Notes: generated by a model not told the origin, from the sequence alone. A stretch of 64,000 nt of DNA from Pelagimonas phthalicica (GCF_004364805.1 NZ_SOAP01000004.1:202308-266307), one strand, 5' to 3'. Counted from the stretch's first letter, positions 47,058 through 55,616 are shown. Numbers and translations are program-made.

Positions 47058-47725
47058 TACGTATCCCCTCCAATCACAGCCTGTTTGATCAGTGGCGCGC
47101 CATTGCGATAATTCGAAATATCCTCGGCCAAGTTCTCAAAGACACGCGCCGTCATCAGGATTGCCGAGAATGGCACGGTGATCAGGAACCACCATTGCAT
47201 CGTGTTATCCGTGCCCAGAACAATCTGAAAGTTTGAGGCCGACAGCGCGGTTGCCCGACTGGTCGTGACCACCATGACCACTGCAAATATGAACCACAAA
47301 ACCGCGTCCAGCGTCAGACAGGCCATCTGCCCGCTGCGTGGCATGGCGGTGCGAAACTCGGCAAAGCTCAGATGCGTGCGCAGGCGGACGTTAAACGCCG
47401 CCCCAAACCAGGCCATGATCATGAACAACAAAGGAGGAATCGTTGTCGACCAGGGCTGCTGACTGGAAAAAACGAACCGGTCGATCACGCCCCAAAAGAT
47501 GATGAAAGCAATCGCCAGATAACTATAGACCATGATCGACCGCTCCAGGTGGCGATCCAGCCATGGCACAAGCCTGTAAATGCGCAGGACAAGCAAGCCA
47601 AGTACCGCAGTCACAACCGCTCCAAAAAGCCAGGCCCCATCAGCCCGGAGTGCGTTGCGGATTTCGAAACTGTCCAACGACGCAAAGGCGCTGAAAATCG
47701 CGCCCATGTCTGACCAAAGGGTCAT
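47057..47725 (-). CDS. dctQ: TRAP transporter small permease (DctQ type)
   Basis: A 222-residue membrane protein from the ATG at 47725 with GGGAGGAAACC immediately upstream; the frame extends to 47806 without support. Four hydrophobic helices, e.g. WLFGAVVTAVLGLLVLRIY and SYLAIAFIIFWGVIDRFVF, as in the DctQ subunit. It is larger than usual (about 170), as often in subunits partnering the larger DctP type seen here. Confidence 0.85.
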   Translation of the reverse strand: MTLWSDMGAIFSAFASLDSFEIRNALRADGAWLFGAVVTAVLGLLVLRIYRLVPWLDRHLERSIMVYSYLAIAFIIFWGVIDRFVFSSQQPWSTTIPPLLFMIMAWFGAAFNVRLRTHLSFAEFRTAMPRSGQMACLTLDAVLWFIFAVVMVVTTSRATALSASNFQIVLGTDNTMQWWFLITVPFSAILMTARVFENLAEDISNYRNGAPLIKQAVIGGDT

Positions 47726-47783
47726 GGTTTCCTCCCTATGAATGCTCGCCCCTTGTTTTCTTGTTGGCTCGGGGACGAGATTT

Positions 47784-47813
47784 GAAACCGGTGCAGAACT
47801 CCGCACCGGTTTC
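47784..47813 (-). other. Strong intercistronic hairpin between dctP and dctQ
   Basis: GAAACCGGTGC (47784-47794) and GCACCGGTTTC (47803-47813): a perfect 11-bp stem with an 8-base loop and no T-tract. It probably protects the dctP message 3' end from exonucleases or attenuates transcription, giving more binding protein than permease. Confidence 0.7.
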
Positions 47814-47830
47814 GATAGCTTAGTTCCGGA

Positions 47831-49063
47831 TCAGGCTTTCCACCAACGGCGCGGTTCGACGTTTTCGGGCTTCATGTCCTTGGGGACCTGGCGCGCGATG
47901 TCATAGATTTCCTGATAGGTATCAATGCCACCGGCCCAATTGTTGAGCCGCTCACGCCATTTCTCCCAAAGCTGCGGTTGGAATTCTGGCGAACACATTT
48001 CCTCGGCCATCTTGATCTGGTCATCGGCGAGGAACGCGTTGCGCACATTGTTCTGCGCAAAGATCGTGTCAGGCATCTGCGGATCGGAATGACCAACCGT
48101 CTTAACCAGCGCCGCTTCGTTGGCGGCCTGCACATGGGTCTGTGCCCAATAGGCGGATTCCATGACCGCATCCTGAAGATACCCATCCAGGCTGTCAAAG
48201 ACCGAGGCGCTCATCGAGGTGTGCTCGGTCCCGCAGAAGAACTTGAGGTCGACCGACTGGCTTACGACCGGCGACATATTGGCATAGGCCACTGCCGACG
48301 CCCATGTTTCAGCCCCGTCGATCAAGCCCTGCTTCAGCCCGTCCAGCGTTTCCTCCCAAGCAACCGGAACCGGATTGAGGTTCAGCGCCTGCATGGCGAT
48401 GCGGCCCAACTGCGTGCCTGTCACGCGGTTCTTGGTGCCAAACAGCTCTTCCAGCTTGGTGACCGTTGGCTTGTCTTCCCAACCCAGACCCAACTGAATG
48501 CCGCGCAGCTCGCAATGGCTGAACAGGAATTTCAGGCCATGACGTTTTTCAAGCGGATCGCGAAGGATGCGTTGCGATTCCGGGCTGTAGAGGAAGTGAT
48601 ACTGAGACGCGCGGCCCGGGAACATATAGGCGTAGTCGAGAACATTGAGATAGGGCGCGCCACCGGCCGAATTCTGGGTCGAGGCAGCATAGATATCGAC
48701 AATCCCCTGCTGGGTTTTCTCAACACAGGATGTTTGGCCGCAAATCTGGTTATTGCCGATGAACTCAATACGAATTTCACCATCCGTCCGGCTTTCCAGA
48801 TCTCGGGCGAATTCCAATGCCCCGGCCCGTTCGATCAACAGGTTCTGCGCGTTAAAGCCTGCCGCCCCGAATTTCAAAGTATGCTTGGCCGGTTTCGCAA
48901 ACCGTTTTTCATAGGTCGATTCCGCGGCACTGGCGAGATTTGCCAGGCTCATGGCCCCACCAAAGCTCCCCGCCGCCAATAGCGTTGAACTCATGCCATA
49001 TTGCCCGGCGACCCGGAACAAATCACGGCGCGTGATCTTGCTCAGATTATTTGAAGTCCTCAT
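47831..49063 (-). CDS. dctP: TRAP transporter solute-binding protein (DctP type), Tat-exported
   Basis: A 410-residue periplasmic binding protein. The N-terminus has a twin-arginine motif TRRDLFR (residues 11-17) followed by a hydrophobic stretch and AASAAES-type cleavage region. The mature part has TRAP-family phrases: GNNQICGQTSCVEKTQQGIVDIY, NPVPVAWEETLDGLKQGLIDGAETW. The length exceeds most DctP (about 330). First gene of its operon; promoter in the 49064-49180 divergent region. Ligand not determinable; a UehA-type ectoine binder would be shorter, so ectoine is uncertain. Confidence 0.88.
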   Translation of the reverse strand: MRTSNNLSKITRRDLFRVAGQYGMSSTLLAAGSFGGAMSLANLASAAESTYEKRFAKPAKHTLKFGAAGFNAQNLLIERAGALEFARDLESRTDGEIRIEFIGNNQICGQTSCVEKTQQGIVDIYAASTQNSAGGAPYLNVLDYAYMFPGRASQYHFLYSPESQRILRDPLEKRHGLKFLFSHCELRGIQLGLGWEDKPTVTKLEELFGTKNRVTGTQLGRIAMQALNLNPVPVAWEETLDGLKQGLIDGAETWASAVAYANMSPVVSQSVDLKFFCGTEHTSMSASVFDSLDGYLQDAVMESAYWAQTHVQAANEAALVKTVGHSDPQMPDTIFAQNNVRNAFLADDQIKMAEEMCSPEFQPQLWEKWRERLNNWAGGIDTYQEIYDIARQVPKDMKPENVEPRRWWKA

Positions 49064-49086
49064 CTGCTTCCTCCCTAAAACATTTT

Positions 49087-49103
49087 TGAGACTTGTGATC
49101 TCA
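49087..49103. promoter_or_regulatory. Inverted repeat in the dctP/GMC divergent promoter region
   Basis: TGAGA-CTTGTGA-TCTCA (5-7-5), in an AT-rich region between the divergent TRAP and GMC genes. Possible regulator site controlling both. Confidence 0.3.
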
Positions 49104-49180
49104 TTTTTAGTGTTTTATTGCTCAATGGCGCAAGGAAAATCTGTCCAACGCGCCAATAAGAGCCTGGGGAGGAACCGCAT

Positions 49181-50818
49181 ATGTCAGAAAAAAAGGCCGA
49201 TTTTATTGTAGTTGGGGCCGGTTCTGCAGGATGCGTTTTGGCCAATCGGCTCAGCGAAGACCCCGCGAATCGGGTGATTCTGCTTGAGGCAGGCGGGCAC
49301 GATCTGAACCCTTGGATCCATGTGCCGGTGGGTTATTTCAAAACCCTGCACAACCCGAACACGGATTGGTGCTACAAAACCGAACCCGAACCGGGTCTGA
49401 ACGGGCGCGCATTGGATTGGCCACGCGGAAAAACCCTTGGCGGCTCCAGCTCGATCAATGGGTTGCTTTATGTGCGCGGTCAGAAAGAGGATTATGACCG
49501 CTGGGCCCAGCGCGGCAACAAAGGCTGGGGTTACGACGATGTGCTCCCGCTGTTCAAAAAGTCCGAGTCGCATGAAAACGGCGCGGATGCCTATCACGGT
49601 GACAAGGGCGGTCTTTCCGTCTCGCTGATCCGCGCAAAAAGCGAAATCGCCGAGGCCTTTATCGACGCAGCGGTGGAAATGGGGGTGCCGCGCAATGATG
49701 ACTATAATGGCGCGGTCCAAGAGGGCGTCAGCTATTTTCATCAAACCGCGCGCAAAGGGTTTCGCTGTTCCAGCGCGCGCGCCTTTCTGAACCCCGCCAA
49801 GTCGCGCCCAAATCTGGAGATCATCATCCACGCCCAGACCGAAAAGCTGGTTTTCGACCCCAATGATCCGCGCCGCGTGATCGGCGTCCAATACATGCGC
49901 AAAGGGCAAAGCCATCAGGTCCTGCTCAATCCCGGCGGCGAAGTGATCTTGTCCGCAGGCGCAATCGGATCACCGCAGATCCTGGAATTGTCGGGCATTG
50001 GCCGGGGCGAGGTGCTGAGCAAAGCAGGCGTCACCGTTCGGCACGAGCTTCGCGGCGTGGGCGAATGCCTGCAGGACCACCTACAGATCCGCCTGGTTTA
50101 CGAGGTCAACACACAGACCCTGAATGACGCCATCAACCGCTTTATGCCGCGCATGGGGATCGGGCTGAATTATGTGTTGTTCCGCAAAGGGCCAATGAGC
50201 CTCGGGGCCAGTCAGGTCTGCATCTTTGCCAAATCCATGCCAGGATTGGACACGCCCGATATCCAGTTTCACTTTCAGCCGCTCAGCGCCGACAAACCCG
50301 GGATCGAGATGCATCCGTTTTCGGGCATCACCTCTTCGGTCTGCCAATTGCGGCCAGAAAGCCGGGGGCATATCCACATTTCCTCGCCCAACGCCGCGGA
50401 TTACCCCAAGATCGTGCCAAATTACCTGTCCGCCAGGGCCGACCAGCTTTGCGCAATCCGTGCCATTCGCTTTGCCCGCGCCATGACGGAAACCAGCGCC
50501 CTGCGCCCCTATATCCGGCGCGAACACATCCCCAACAACAACCCCTCTTCCGACGAAGAACTGCTGCAATGCGCGCGTGAGATCAGCCAAACGATCTATC
50601 ACCCGACCAGCACCTGTCGCATGGGTCATGACGACCAGGCTGTCGTGGATGATCGCCTGAAAGTTCACGGCATCGCCGGGTTGCGGATCGCGGATGCCTC
50701 GATCATGCCTGACATTGTCTCTGGTAACACCAATGCCCCAACCATCATGATCGGCGAAAAAGCCAGTCAGATGATCCTTGAGGATCGCGCAGCCAAGGCT
50801 AGGGTCAGGATGCATTGA
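49181..50818 (+). CDS. GMC family oxidoreductase (choline dehydrogenase-like)
   Basis: A 545-residue FAD enzyme oxidising a primary alcohol. FAD site VVGAGSAGCVLANRLSED, GMC signature 1 region PRGKTLGGSSSINGLLYVRG, signature 2 SAGAIGSPQILELSGIG, and the active-site region YHPTSTCRMG followed by SGNTNAPTIMIGEKAS. Ribosome binding site GGGGAGGAA before the ATG. The last residues (ARVRMH and stop) are encoded within the left terminal repeat of the element 50799-51067. Family clear; substrate probably not choline, given the TRAP neighbour. Confidence 0.9.
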   Translation: MSEKKADFIVVGAGSAGCVLANRLSEDPANRVILLEAGGHDLNPWIHVPVGYFKTLHNPNTDWCYKTEPEPGLNGRALDWPRGKTLGGSSSINGLLYVRGQKEDYDRWAQRGNKGWGYDDVLPLFKKSESHENGADAYHGDKGGLSVSLIRAKSEIAEAFIDAAVEMGVPRNDDYNGAVQEGVSYFHQTARKGFRCSSARAFLNPAKSRPNLEIIIHAQTEKLVFDPNDPRRVIGVQYMRKGQSHQVLLNPGGEVILSAGAIGSPQILELSGIGRGEVLSKAGVTVRHELRGVGECLQDHLQIRLVYEVNTQTLNDAINRFMPRMGIGLNYVLFRKGPMSLGASQVCIFAKSMPGLDTPDIQFHFQPLSADKPGIEMHPFSGITSSVCQLRPESRGHIHISSPNAADYPKIVPNYLSARADQLCAIRAIRFARAMTETSALRPYIRREHIPNNNPSSDEELLQCAREISQTIYHPTSTCRMGHDDQAVVDDRLKVHGIAGLRIADASIMPDIVSGNTNAPTIMIGEKASQMILEDRAAKARVRMH

Positions 50819-51067
50819 TTTGACGCCACTGGTTTACCTGATCTTGTTCCTGTCAAGGCACATCACCGCAGGAATTCTGGTTGTATTTCAAGGCGATGTA
50901 ACGCAGCTCAGGGGCAAGACCAACCAAATCTTGCAGACGCAGGTAGCGCTGCAAAGCAGCGGCCTTGACCGCTTGCAATTGACTCCGCCAGTTCCTGCGC
51001 GTCCAAAACCCCTGCTTTATTGCCCTTCCTGCGCCAGTGAAGCCAAATCAATGCATCCTGACCCTAG
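50799..51067. mobile_element. MITE-like element with perfect 24-bp terminal inverted repeats
   Basis: The sequence at 50799-50822 (CTAGGGTCAGGATGCATTGA..., ending TTTG) is the exact reverse complement of 51044-51067. After four mismatched bases, CACTGG follows on both inner sides (50827-50832 and the mirror), so the inverted terminus extends imperfectly to about 34 bp. The 269-bp interior has no transposase, only fragmentary open frames. This has the build of a non-autonomous insertion element. CTAG at both tips could be a palindromic target. It supplies the stop codon and last codons of the GMC gene, and lies 11 bp from the lacI-type gene's stop. Confidence 0.72.
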
Positions 51068-51078
51068 AGGCTAAAGCT

Positions 51079-52113
51079 CTACGCTTTGCGCGCGGGCCCC
51101 AGGGACTGGCGCATTCTGATTTCGGTCGGCAGCTCCTTGCTTTGACCCATCACGTTGTCTTGCAACACCTCGATCAGCCGCTGCGCTGCGCGGCGTCCCA
51201 TTTCCCGATGTGGCACATGCACAGTTGTCAGTTCAGGATCCGCCAGTGCGGCTATTTCAATATCGTCAAACCCCGTCACCGAAATATCTTCGGGCACGCG
51301 CAGGCCCAGCGCCCGCGCCGCACGCAACGCCCCGACAGCCAAAACATCGTTCACGCACATAATGGCCGTGGTATCCGGTGCCTGTGCCATAACCTGACGA
51401 AAGGCCTCTTCCCCGGTACCAATGCCATAAGGCGTTTCGACGATCATCACCTCGGCCGGGTCTTGACCCGCTTCGACTTTGGCGTCGCGAATGCCCTCAA
51501 CCCGGCCCCGCGCGCGGTCGTTGGACCGGGTCGGCGCGGTGATACAGGCTATGTTGCGATGCCCTTGCGCGATGACATCACGCGCCAGCGCTCGCATGGC
51601 CGCGCGATTGTCGAACCCAACAGCGGTACGTGTTTCTGCCGGATTGAACGACCAGGCAATCAGGGTCGGAACCCCGCGCTTTTCCAAAAAGCGGTAGATC
51701 TCGGGCTCGCGATCATAGCCGATCAGCAGCAACGCATCTGCCCCGCGCGCGACAAGCGCCCGAATCTGCTGCTCTTCCAATTCGGCGTCATAGGCGGATG
51801 AGGCCAGCAGCAACGTCTTGCCATGGCGCCCCAGCTCTTCCTGAAAGGCCTGCAAACCGCGCGCGAAAACCGCGTTTTCCATCGTTGGAATAACCGCGCC
51901 AATGGTGTTGGTCTGCCGCGCCGCCAATGCCTGCGCGCCAAAGTTCGGCGCATAGCCCAATTCGTTCACAGCCTTCATGACCCGTTCGCGCGTGTCTTTG
52001 CCAACCCGGTCGGGTGAATTCAGGCAACGTGACACCGTCGCTGTCGAGACGTTGGCCAGACTGGCAACATCAGCAAGCGTAGGGACGGATTTTTCAACTT
52101 CGTTCTGTGACAT
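51079..52113 (-). CDS. LacI family transcriptional regulator of the DHPS cluster
   Basis: A 344-residue repressor. The N-terminal helix-turn-helix (TLADVASLANVSTATVSRCL) and hinge helix (FGAQALAARQ) precede a periplasmic-binding-protein-like effector domain (IGAVIPTMENAVFARGLQAF, GYDREPEIYRF). Twin LacI-type palindromes (52201-52239) lie between it and the hps operon, so it most likely represses both its own gene and that operon. The inducer may be DHPS or a pathway intermediate. It is divergent from the small membrane protein gene. Confidence 0.9.
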   Translation of the reverse strand: MSQNEVEKSVPTLADVASLANVSTATVSRCLNSPDRVGKDTRERVMKAVNELGYAPNFGAQALAARQTNTIGAVIPTMENAVFARGLQAFQEELGRHGKTLLLASSAYDAELEEQQIRALVARGADALLLIGYDREPEIYRFLEKRGVPTLIAWSFNPAETRTAVGFDNRAAMRALARDVIAQGHRNIACITAPTRSNDRARGRVEGIRDAKVEAGQDPAEVMIVETPYGIGTGEEAFRQVMAQAPDTTAIMCVNDVLAVGALRAARALGLRVPEDISVTGFDDIEIAALADPELTTVHVPHREMGRRAAQRLIEVLQDNVMGQSKELPTEIRMRQSLGPARKA

Positions 52114-52200
52114 GGTCTTGTTTGGCTTTTGGACAGCCGGGTACCCCAGTCGCCCCCTAAGGAAAAGCCTCGAGTGTCACGCAAGTTCGGCAAAAAAGCA

Positions 52201-52216
52201 ATGTAAGCGCTTGCAT
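52201..52216. promoter_or_regulatory. LacI-type operator 1
   Basis: ATGTAAGCGCTTGCAT: a palindrome with one mismatched pair, central AAGCGCTT as expected for LacI/GalR-family half sites with central CG. Its centre is 22 bp (two helical turns) from operator 2. Confidence 0.85.
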
Positions 52217-52221
52217 GATAA

Positions 52222-52239
52222 AATGTAAGCGCTTACATT
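52222..52239. promoter_or_regulatory. LacI-type operator 2
   Basis: AATGTAAGCGCTTACATT: a perfect 18-bp palindrome. Together with operator 1 it lies 44 bp upstream of the first hps gene and about 110 bp from the repressor start, suited to cooperative dimer binding on one face of the DNA. Confidence 0.92.
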
Positions 52240-52282
52240 GCCCTCAACTCGACGCGAATCCTTGGGAGGGGAGACCGCTGAC

Positions 52283-52474
52283 ATGCCGTATCTCATAGCA
52301 ACCGCACTTCTTCTGGCCTTTGTTGCCAATGTCGCCATCGGTGCCGTGACCAAGGCACCGCCGGTCAGCAATGTCGTCGAAATGATGATCCTGTTCGGGG
52401 CCGCAATTTCATTTTCCATTGGCATCCTGCGCAGCGAAGCGCGCGAACAGTCCAAAGACAAAAATCCGGAATAA
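52283..52474 (+). CDS. Small two-helix membrane protein heading the hps operon, 63 residues
   Basis: The ATG at 52283 follows GGGAGGGGAG. The product has two hydrophobic segments (about 3-22 LIATALLLAFVANVAIG-like and about 30-46 NVVEMMILFGAAISFSIGIL) and a charged tail SEAREQSKDKNPE. No known family recognised. It comes right after the operators and 30 bp before hpsK, so it is co-regulated with DHPS uptake; it may be a small accessory subunit of the TRAP system or an unrelated stowaway. Confidence 0.72.
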   Translation: MPYLIATALLLAFVANVAIGAVTKAPPVSNVVEMMILFGAAISFSIGILRSEAREQSKDKNPE

Positions 52475-52504
52475 ATCCGATAACGTCCAACGGGAGGAAC
52501 AATA

Positions 52505-53650
52505 ATGGACAAGTCGAAACAGGAGCTGGCATCCGCCGAGCGCCGCAATTTCTTGAAACTCGCAGGCTCGGGGGCGTTCACCGCCGCCATCGTCGCTGGG
52601 GCCGCTGGCACCCTGTGGTCCACCGAGGCAGCAGCGCAAACTGCCGCTGAAGAACGCGACCGGGAAAAGGCCGCTGAGCACATCATGACACTGGCCACCG
52701 CCTATGTCCTTGGGGCCTCGCGCAGCTATCCGATCATGCAGCTGGATCTGAAAGAGAACATCCAGAACATGACCAATGGCAAAGTCTATGTGAAACTTGC
52801 TCCGGGCGGTCAGCTTGGCGCGGGCGGGGCTTTGGCGCAGGCGGTCCAGGGCGGCACAATCCAATGCGCGCAGCACTCTCTTGCCAACTTTGCGCCATTT
52901 GCCAGCGTGGTTGACCTGATCAACCTGCCCTATTTCTGCGGTTCCAACCAGCGTTTCACCAATCTGACCTCGTCAGATGCGTGGAAACAGGAAGTTGACC
53001 CGAAAATCGCGGCCTCGGGCTTTAAGGCGCTCATGTATATCGTGATTGATCCGCGTGTTGTGGCCGTGCGCAAGGGTGGCAATGCCATCATCACGCCCGG
53101 CGACATGTCCGGCGTCAAATTCCGCGTTCCTGGCTCCAAGATGCTGCAACAGTATTACGGCATGGTCGGGGCCAACCCGACACCCGTAGCCTGGGGTGAA
53201 ACACCGTCGGCCATCCGCCAAGGCGTCGCCGATGCCCTGGACCCATCGGTCGGCGCGTTGCACGTGTTCGGCTTTGGTGAAATCCTCAGCCACGTGACCT
53301 TTACCCAGGCCGTGCCAGACAGCCAGGTCTATTCGGTCAATGCCGAATGGTTTGACGGCCTGCCGATGGATGTCAAAGAAGGGATCGAGTTCGCGGGCGA
53401 AGTCACCCAGCATCAAAACTTGTCCAAAGTCCCGTCGGCGCGCTCCTATGCCATGTCCCAATTGATCGCCAACGGGGTGGAGTTCCACTCTCTCAGCGAC
53501 GATCAGCTGGCCGAATGGCAGGATGCGGGCGGCTATCAGCGCAGCGAATGGGACGGTTTCAAAACCGAACTAGCGGGGTCCATGGACACCTTTGCCAAGC
53601 TGGAAGGAGCCGCCGGCACACGCGCGAAATATTACGTGCACGACGCGTAA
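52505..53650 (+). CDS. hpsK: TRAP solute-binding protein for DHPS (HpsK)
   Basis: A 381-residue DctP-type binding protein with twin-arginine export motif ERRNFLK (residues 12-18). Mature-part marks: MTNGKVYVKLAPGGQLGAGG and NPTPVAWGETPSAIRQGVADALDPS. GGAGG precedes the ATG. Immediately upstream of the DctQ/M pair and of hpsN, so by context it binds 2,3-dihydroxypropane-1-sulfonate. The assignment to DHPS rests on gene order, not on binding-site residues. Confidence 0.85.
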   Translation: MDKSKQELASAERRNFLKLAGSGAFTAAIVAGAAGTLWSTEAAAQTAAEERDREKAAEHIMTLATAYVLGASRSYPIMQLDLKENIQNMTNGKVYVKLAPGGQLGAGGALAQAVQGGTIQCAQHSLANFAPFASVVDLINLPYFCGSNQRFTNLTSSDAWKQEVDPKIAASGFKALMYIVIDPRVVAVRKGGNAIITPGDMSGVKFRVPGSKMLQQYYGMVGANPTPVAWGETPSAIRQGVADALDPSVGALHVFGFGEILSHVTFTQAVPDSQVYSVNAEWFDGLPMDVKEGIEFAGEVTQHQNLSKVPSARSYAMSQLIANGVEFHSLSDDQLAEWQDAGGYQRSEWDGFKTELAGSMDTFAKLEGAAGTRAKYYVHDA

Positions 53651-53660
53651 CTGCGCATCA

Positions 53661-53685
53661 GGGCCGGCGCGACCTGCGCCGGTCC
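53661..53685 (+). other. Intercistronic hairpin after hpsK
   Basis: GGGCCGGCGC (53661-53670) pairs with GCGCCGGTCC (53676-53685) through a GACCT loop, one G-U pair; no T-tract. Same position as the hairpin after dctP in the other TRAP operon, presumably raising binding protein over permease. Confidence 0.65.
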
Positions 53686-53753
53686 AACCTTGATCTTTTC
53701 GCCAATTCAAACCGTTCAATCCGGTGCTTTGCTGCGACCGGGGTAAGGTTGCT

Positions 53754-54269
53754 ATGTCCAAGCTCTACAAAGCGATTGACCAAAACGCCGAACGTTGGCT
53801 GCTGCTGGTCTTTTACGTGATGCTCGTTGGCACGATGTTCATCGAAGTCGTCCGCCGAGAGGTGTTCGCCTATTCCTCCATCTGGGGTGAGGAAATCGTG
53901 CGCTATTCCTTTATCTACCTCGCCTGGATCGGGGCCGCTGCAGCGGTTAAGGAACGCGGCCATATTCGCATCGACGTGCTGATGCACTACGTCCCCCAGA
54001 CCGTCAAATCTCTCCTCTATATCTTTGGCGATCTGGTCATGTTCATCGTGGCCCTGGTCGCGCTCTACTGGTCCTTTGAAACGGTCCACGTGTCCTGGAA
54101 ATTCAACTCGGTCACACACGGGCTCCGGATCAGCCAGGTCTATTTCCTCATGGCGGTTCCCTTCGGCTTTGCCTTGGTCATTTTCCGGCTGGTGCAGTCC
54201 TTCCTTCGTGACATCGCCGATCTTCGAGCGGGGCGACCCGTCTACGAAGGCGACAAGCTGTTTGATTAA
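53754..54269 (+). CDS. hpsL: TRAP small permease of the DHPS system (HpsL)
   Basis: A 171-residue DctQ-type protein with four membrane helices (e.g. WLLLVFYVMLVGTMFIEVV, YIFGDLVMFIVALVALYWS). The ATG at 53754 is preferred; upstream in-frame codons lack support. Phrases EVVRRE and WGEEIVRYSFIYLAWIGAAAAVKERGHI are typical of DctQ. It is followed by hpsM after 15 bp. Confidence 0.87.
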   Translation: MSKLYKAIDQNAERWLLLVFYVMLVGTMFIEVVRREVFAYSSIWGEEIVRYSFIYLAWIGAAAAVKERGHIRIDVLMHYVPQTVKSLLYIFGDLVMFIVALVALYWSFETVHVSWKFNSVTHGLRISQVYFLMAVPFGFALVIFRLVQSFLRDIADLRAGRPVYEGDKLFD

Positions 54270-54284
54270 GGGAGGGCCAGACCA

Positions 54285-55616
54285 ATGATGTGGCAACAAC
54301 TGGGGGCTCAAACCCTTGAACTTGGCTGGGATTTCTACGCCTCTGTCCTTCTGTTTATCATATTGGTGGCGCTTGCTGTTCCAGTATGGGCAGCCATCGG
54401 GGCGGCAACAATTTGCATGCTTGTGATGTCCGGGGCGCTGCCTCTCAGCCTTTTGGGCGAAAAGCTCTTCTCTGGCATTGATGCCTTTGCCTTGACGGCG
54501 GTTCCCTTGTTCATCCTGACCGGCGATGTGCTGGTTCGAACGGGGCTAAGTCGAAAATTCCTGGATGTGGCCGAGGCATTGACCTGCTGGGCCAAAGGAG
54601 GCTTCGGCTCGGCCACAGTGCTGGTCTGCGGCATGTTCGCGGCCATTTCAGGCTCGGACGCGGCGGGGGCTGCAGCGGTTGGCCGGATGACCATCGACCG
54701 GCTGGTCGAAAGCGGCTATCCCCGCCCCTATGCCTGCGCCCTGGTGGCGGCGGGTGCCTGTACCGGCATCCTGATCCCGCCATCCATCGCCTATATCATC
54801 ATCGGTCTCGTGCTGGGTATCGCGGTGTCGACCCTGTTCCTGGCCGCGTTGATCCCCGGCTTGCTGATCCTGACGGCGATCCTTGTCACCAATATCGTCA
54901 TGAACCGTCTCAACCTGTGGGAAGGTGGCGGCATCATGACCGCTGCGGAATGGCGCGCGAACCTGTGGCGCACGCTCAAATCCGGTTGGTACGCCTTCCT
55001 GGTACCCGGCATCATCTTTTACGGCATCTTTTCCGGTCGCCTGACCCCAACCGAAGCAGGCGCAGTGGCCGTCGTGGTCACCATCGCCATGGGCTTCCTG
55101 CTGGGCACGCTGAAATTCAGCGATTTCCCGGCCATGTTGGTCAGCTCCGCCAAGGTGAACGGAGTCATTCTGCCAATCATCGCCTTTTCGATCCCGCTGG
55201 CCGAGGCATTGGCCATCATCGGCGTACCCCAAGGCTTTGTTGGTGCCCTGACCTCGATGACCTCGAATGAATATGCGCTGATCGCAATCATGGTGCTGAT
55301 CCTGGTGGCCGCTGGCTGCGTGATGGAAACAACACCAAACATCGTGATCCTCGCACCGATCCTCTACCCGCTGGCGCAAGAGATCGAGATGAATCAGATC
55401 CAGTTCTGCATCATGATGATCACCGCGTTGGGCGTTGGCTTTATCACGCCACCGCTGGGTCTGAACCTGTTTGTCGTGTCGGGCATCACCGGGGAATCCA
55501 TCCTCAAGATTGCCTATCGCGCGATCCCCTTCGTGTTCTTCATGCTGATCGTAACCCTGATGATCGCCTATATCCCGGCGTTCTCAACTTCCCTTCTTCC
55601 TGACGTCTACCGCTAA
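54285..55616 (+). CDS. hpsM: TRAP large permease of the DHPS system (HpsM)
   Basis: A 443-residue DctM-type permease: AVPLFILTGDVLVRTGLSRKF, AISGSDAAGAAAVGRM, GACTGILIPPSIAYIIIG, GVGFITPPLGLNLFVVSG. GGGAGG lies upstream of the start (ATGATG; 54285 or 54288). It completes the HpsKLM uptake system and is followed 36 bp on by hpsN. Confidence 0.9.
   Translation: MMWQQLGAQTLELGWDFYASVLLFIILVALAVPVWAAIGAATICMLVMSGALPLSLLGEKLFSGIDAFALTAVPLFILTGDVLVRTGLSRKFLDVAEALTCWAKGGFGSATVLVCGMFAAISGSDAAGAAAVGRMTIDRLVESGYPRPYACALVAAGACTGILIPPSIAYIIIGLVLGIAVSTLFLAALIPGLLILTAILVTNIVMNRLNLWEGGGIMTAAEWRANLWRTLKSGWYAFLVPGIIFYGIFSGRLTPTEAGAVAVVVTIAMGFLLGTLKFSDFPAMLVSSAKVNGVILPIIAFSIPLAEALAIIGVPQGFVGALTSMTSNEYALIAIMVLILVAAGCVMETTPNIVILAPILYPLAQEIEMNQIQFCIMMITALGVGFITPPLGLNLFVVSGITGESILKIAYRAIPFVFFMLIVTLMIAYIPAFSTSLLPDVYR

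Noticed and set aside
50823..51043. Minus-strand open frame in the MITE-like element as a transposase remnant
   Set aside because: About 60 codons without a start or any transposase motif; not enough to call a gene.
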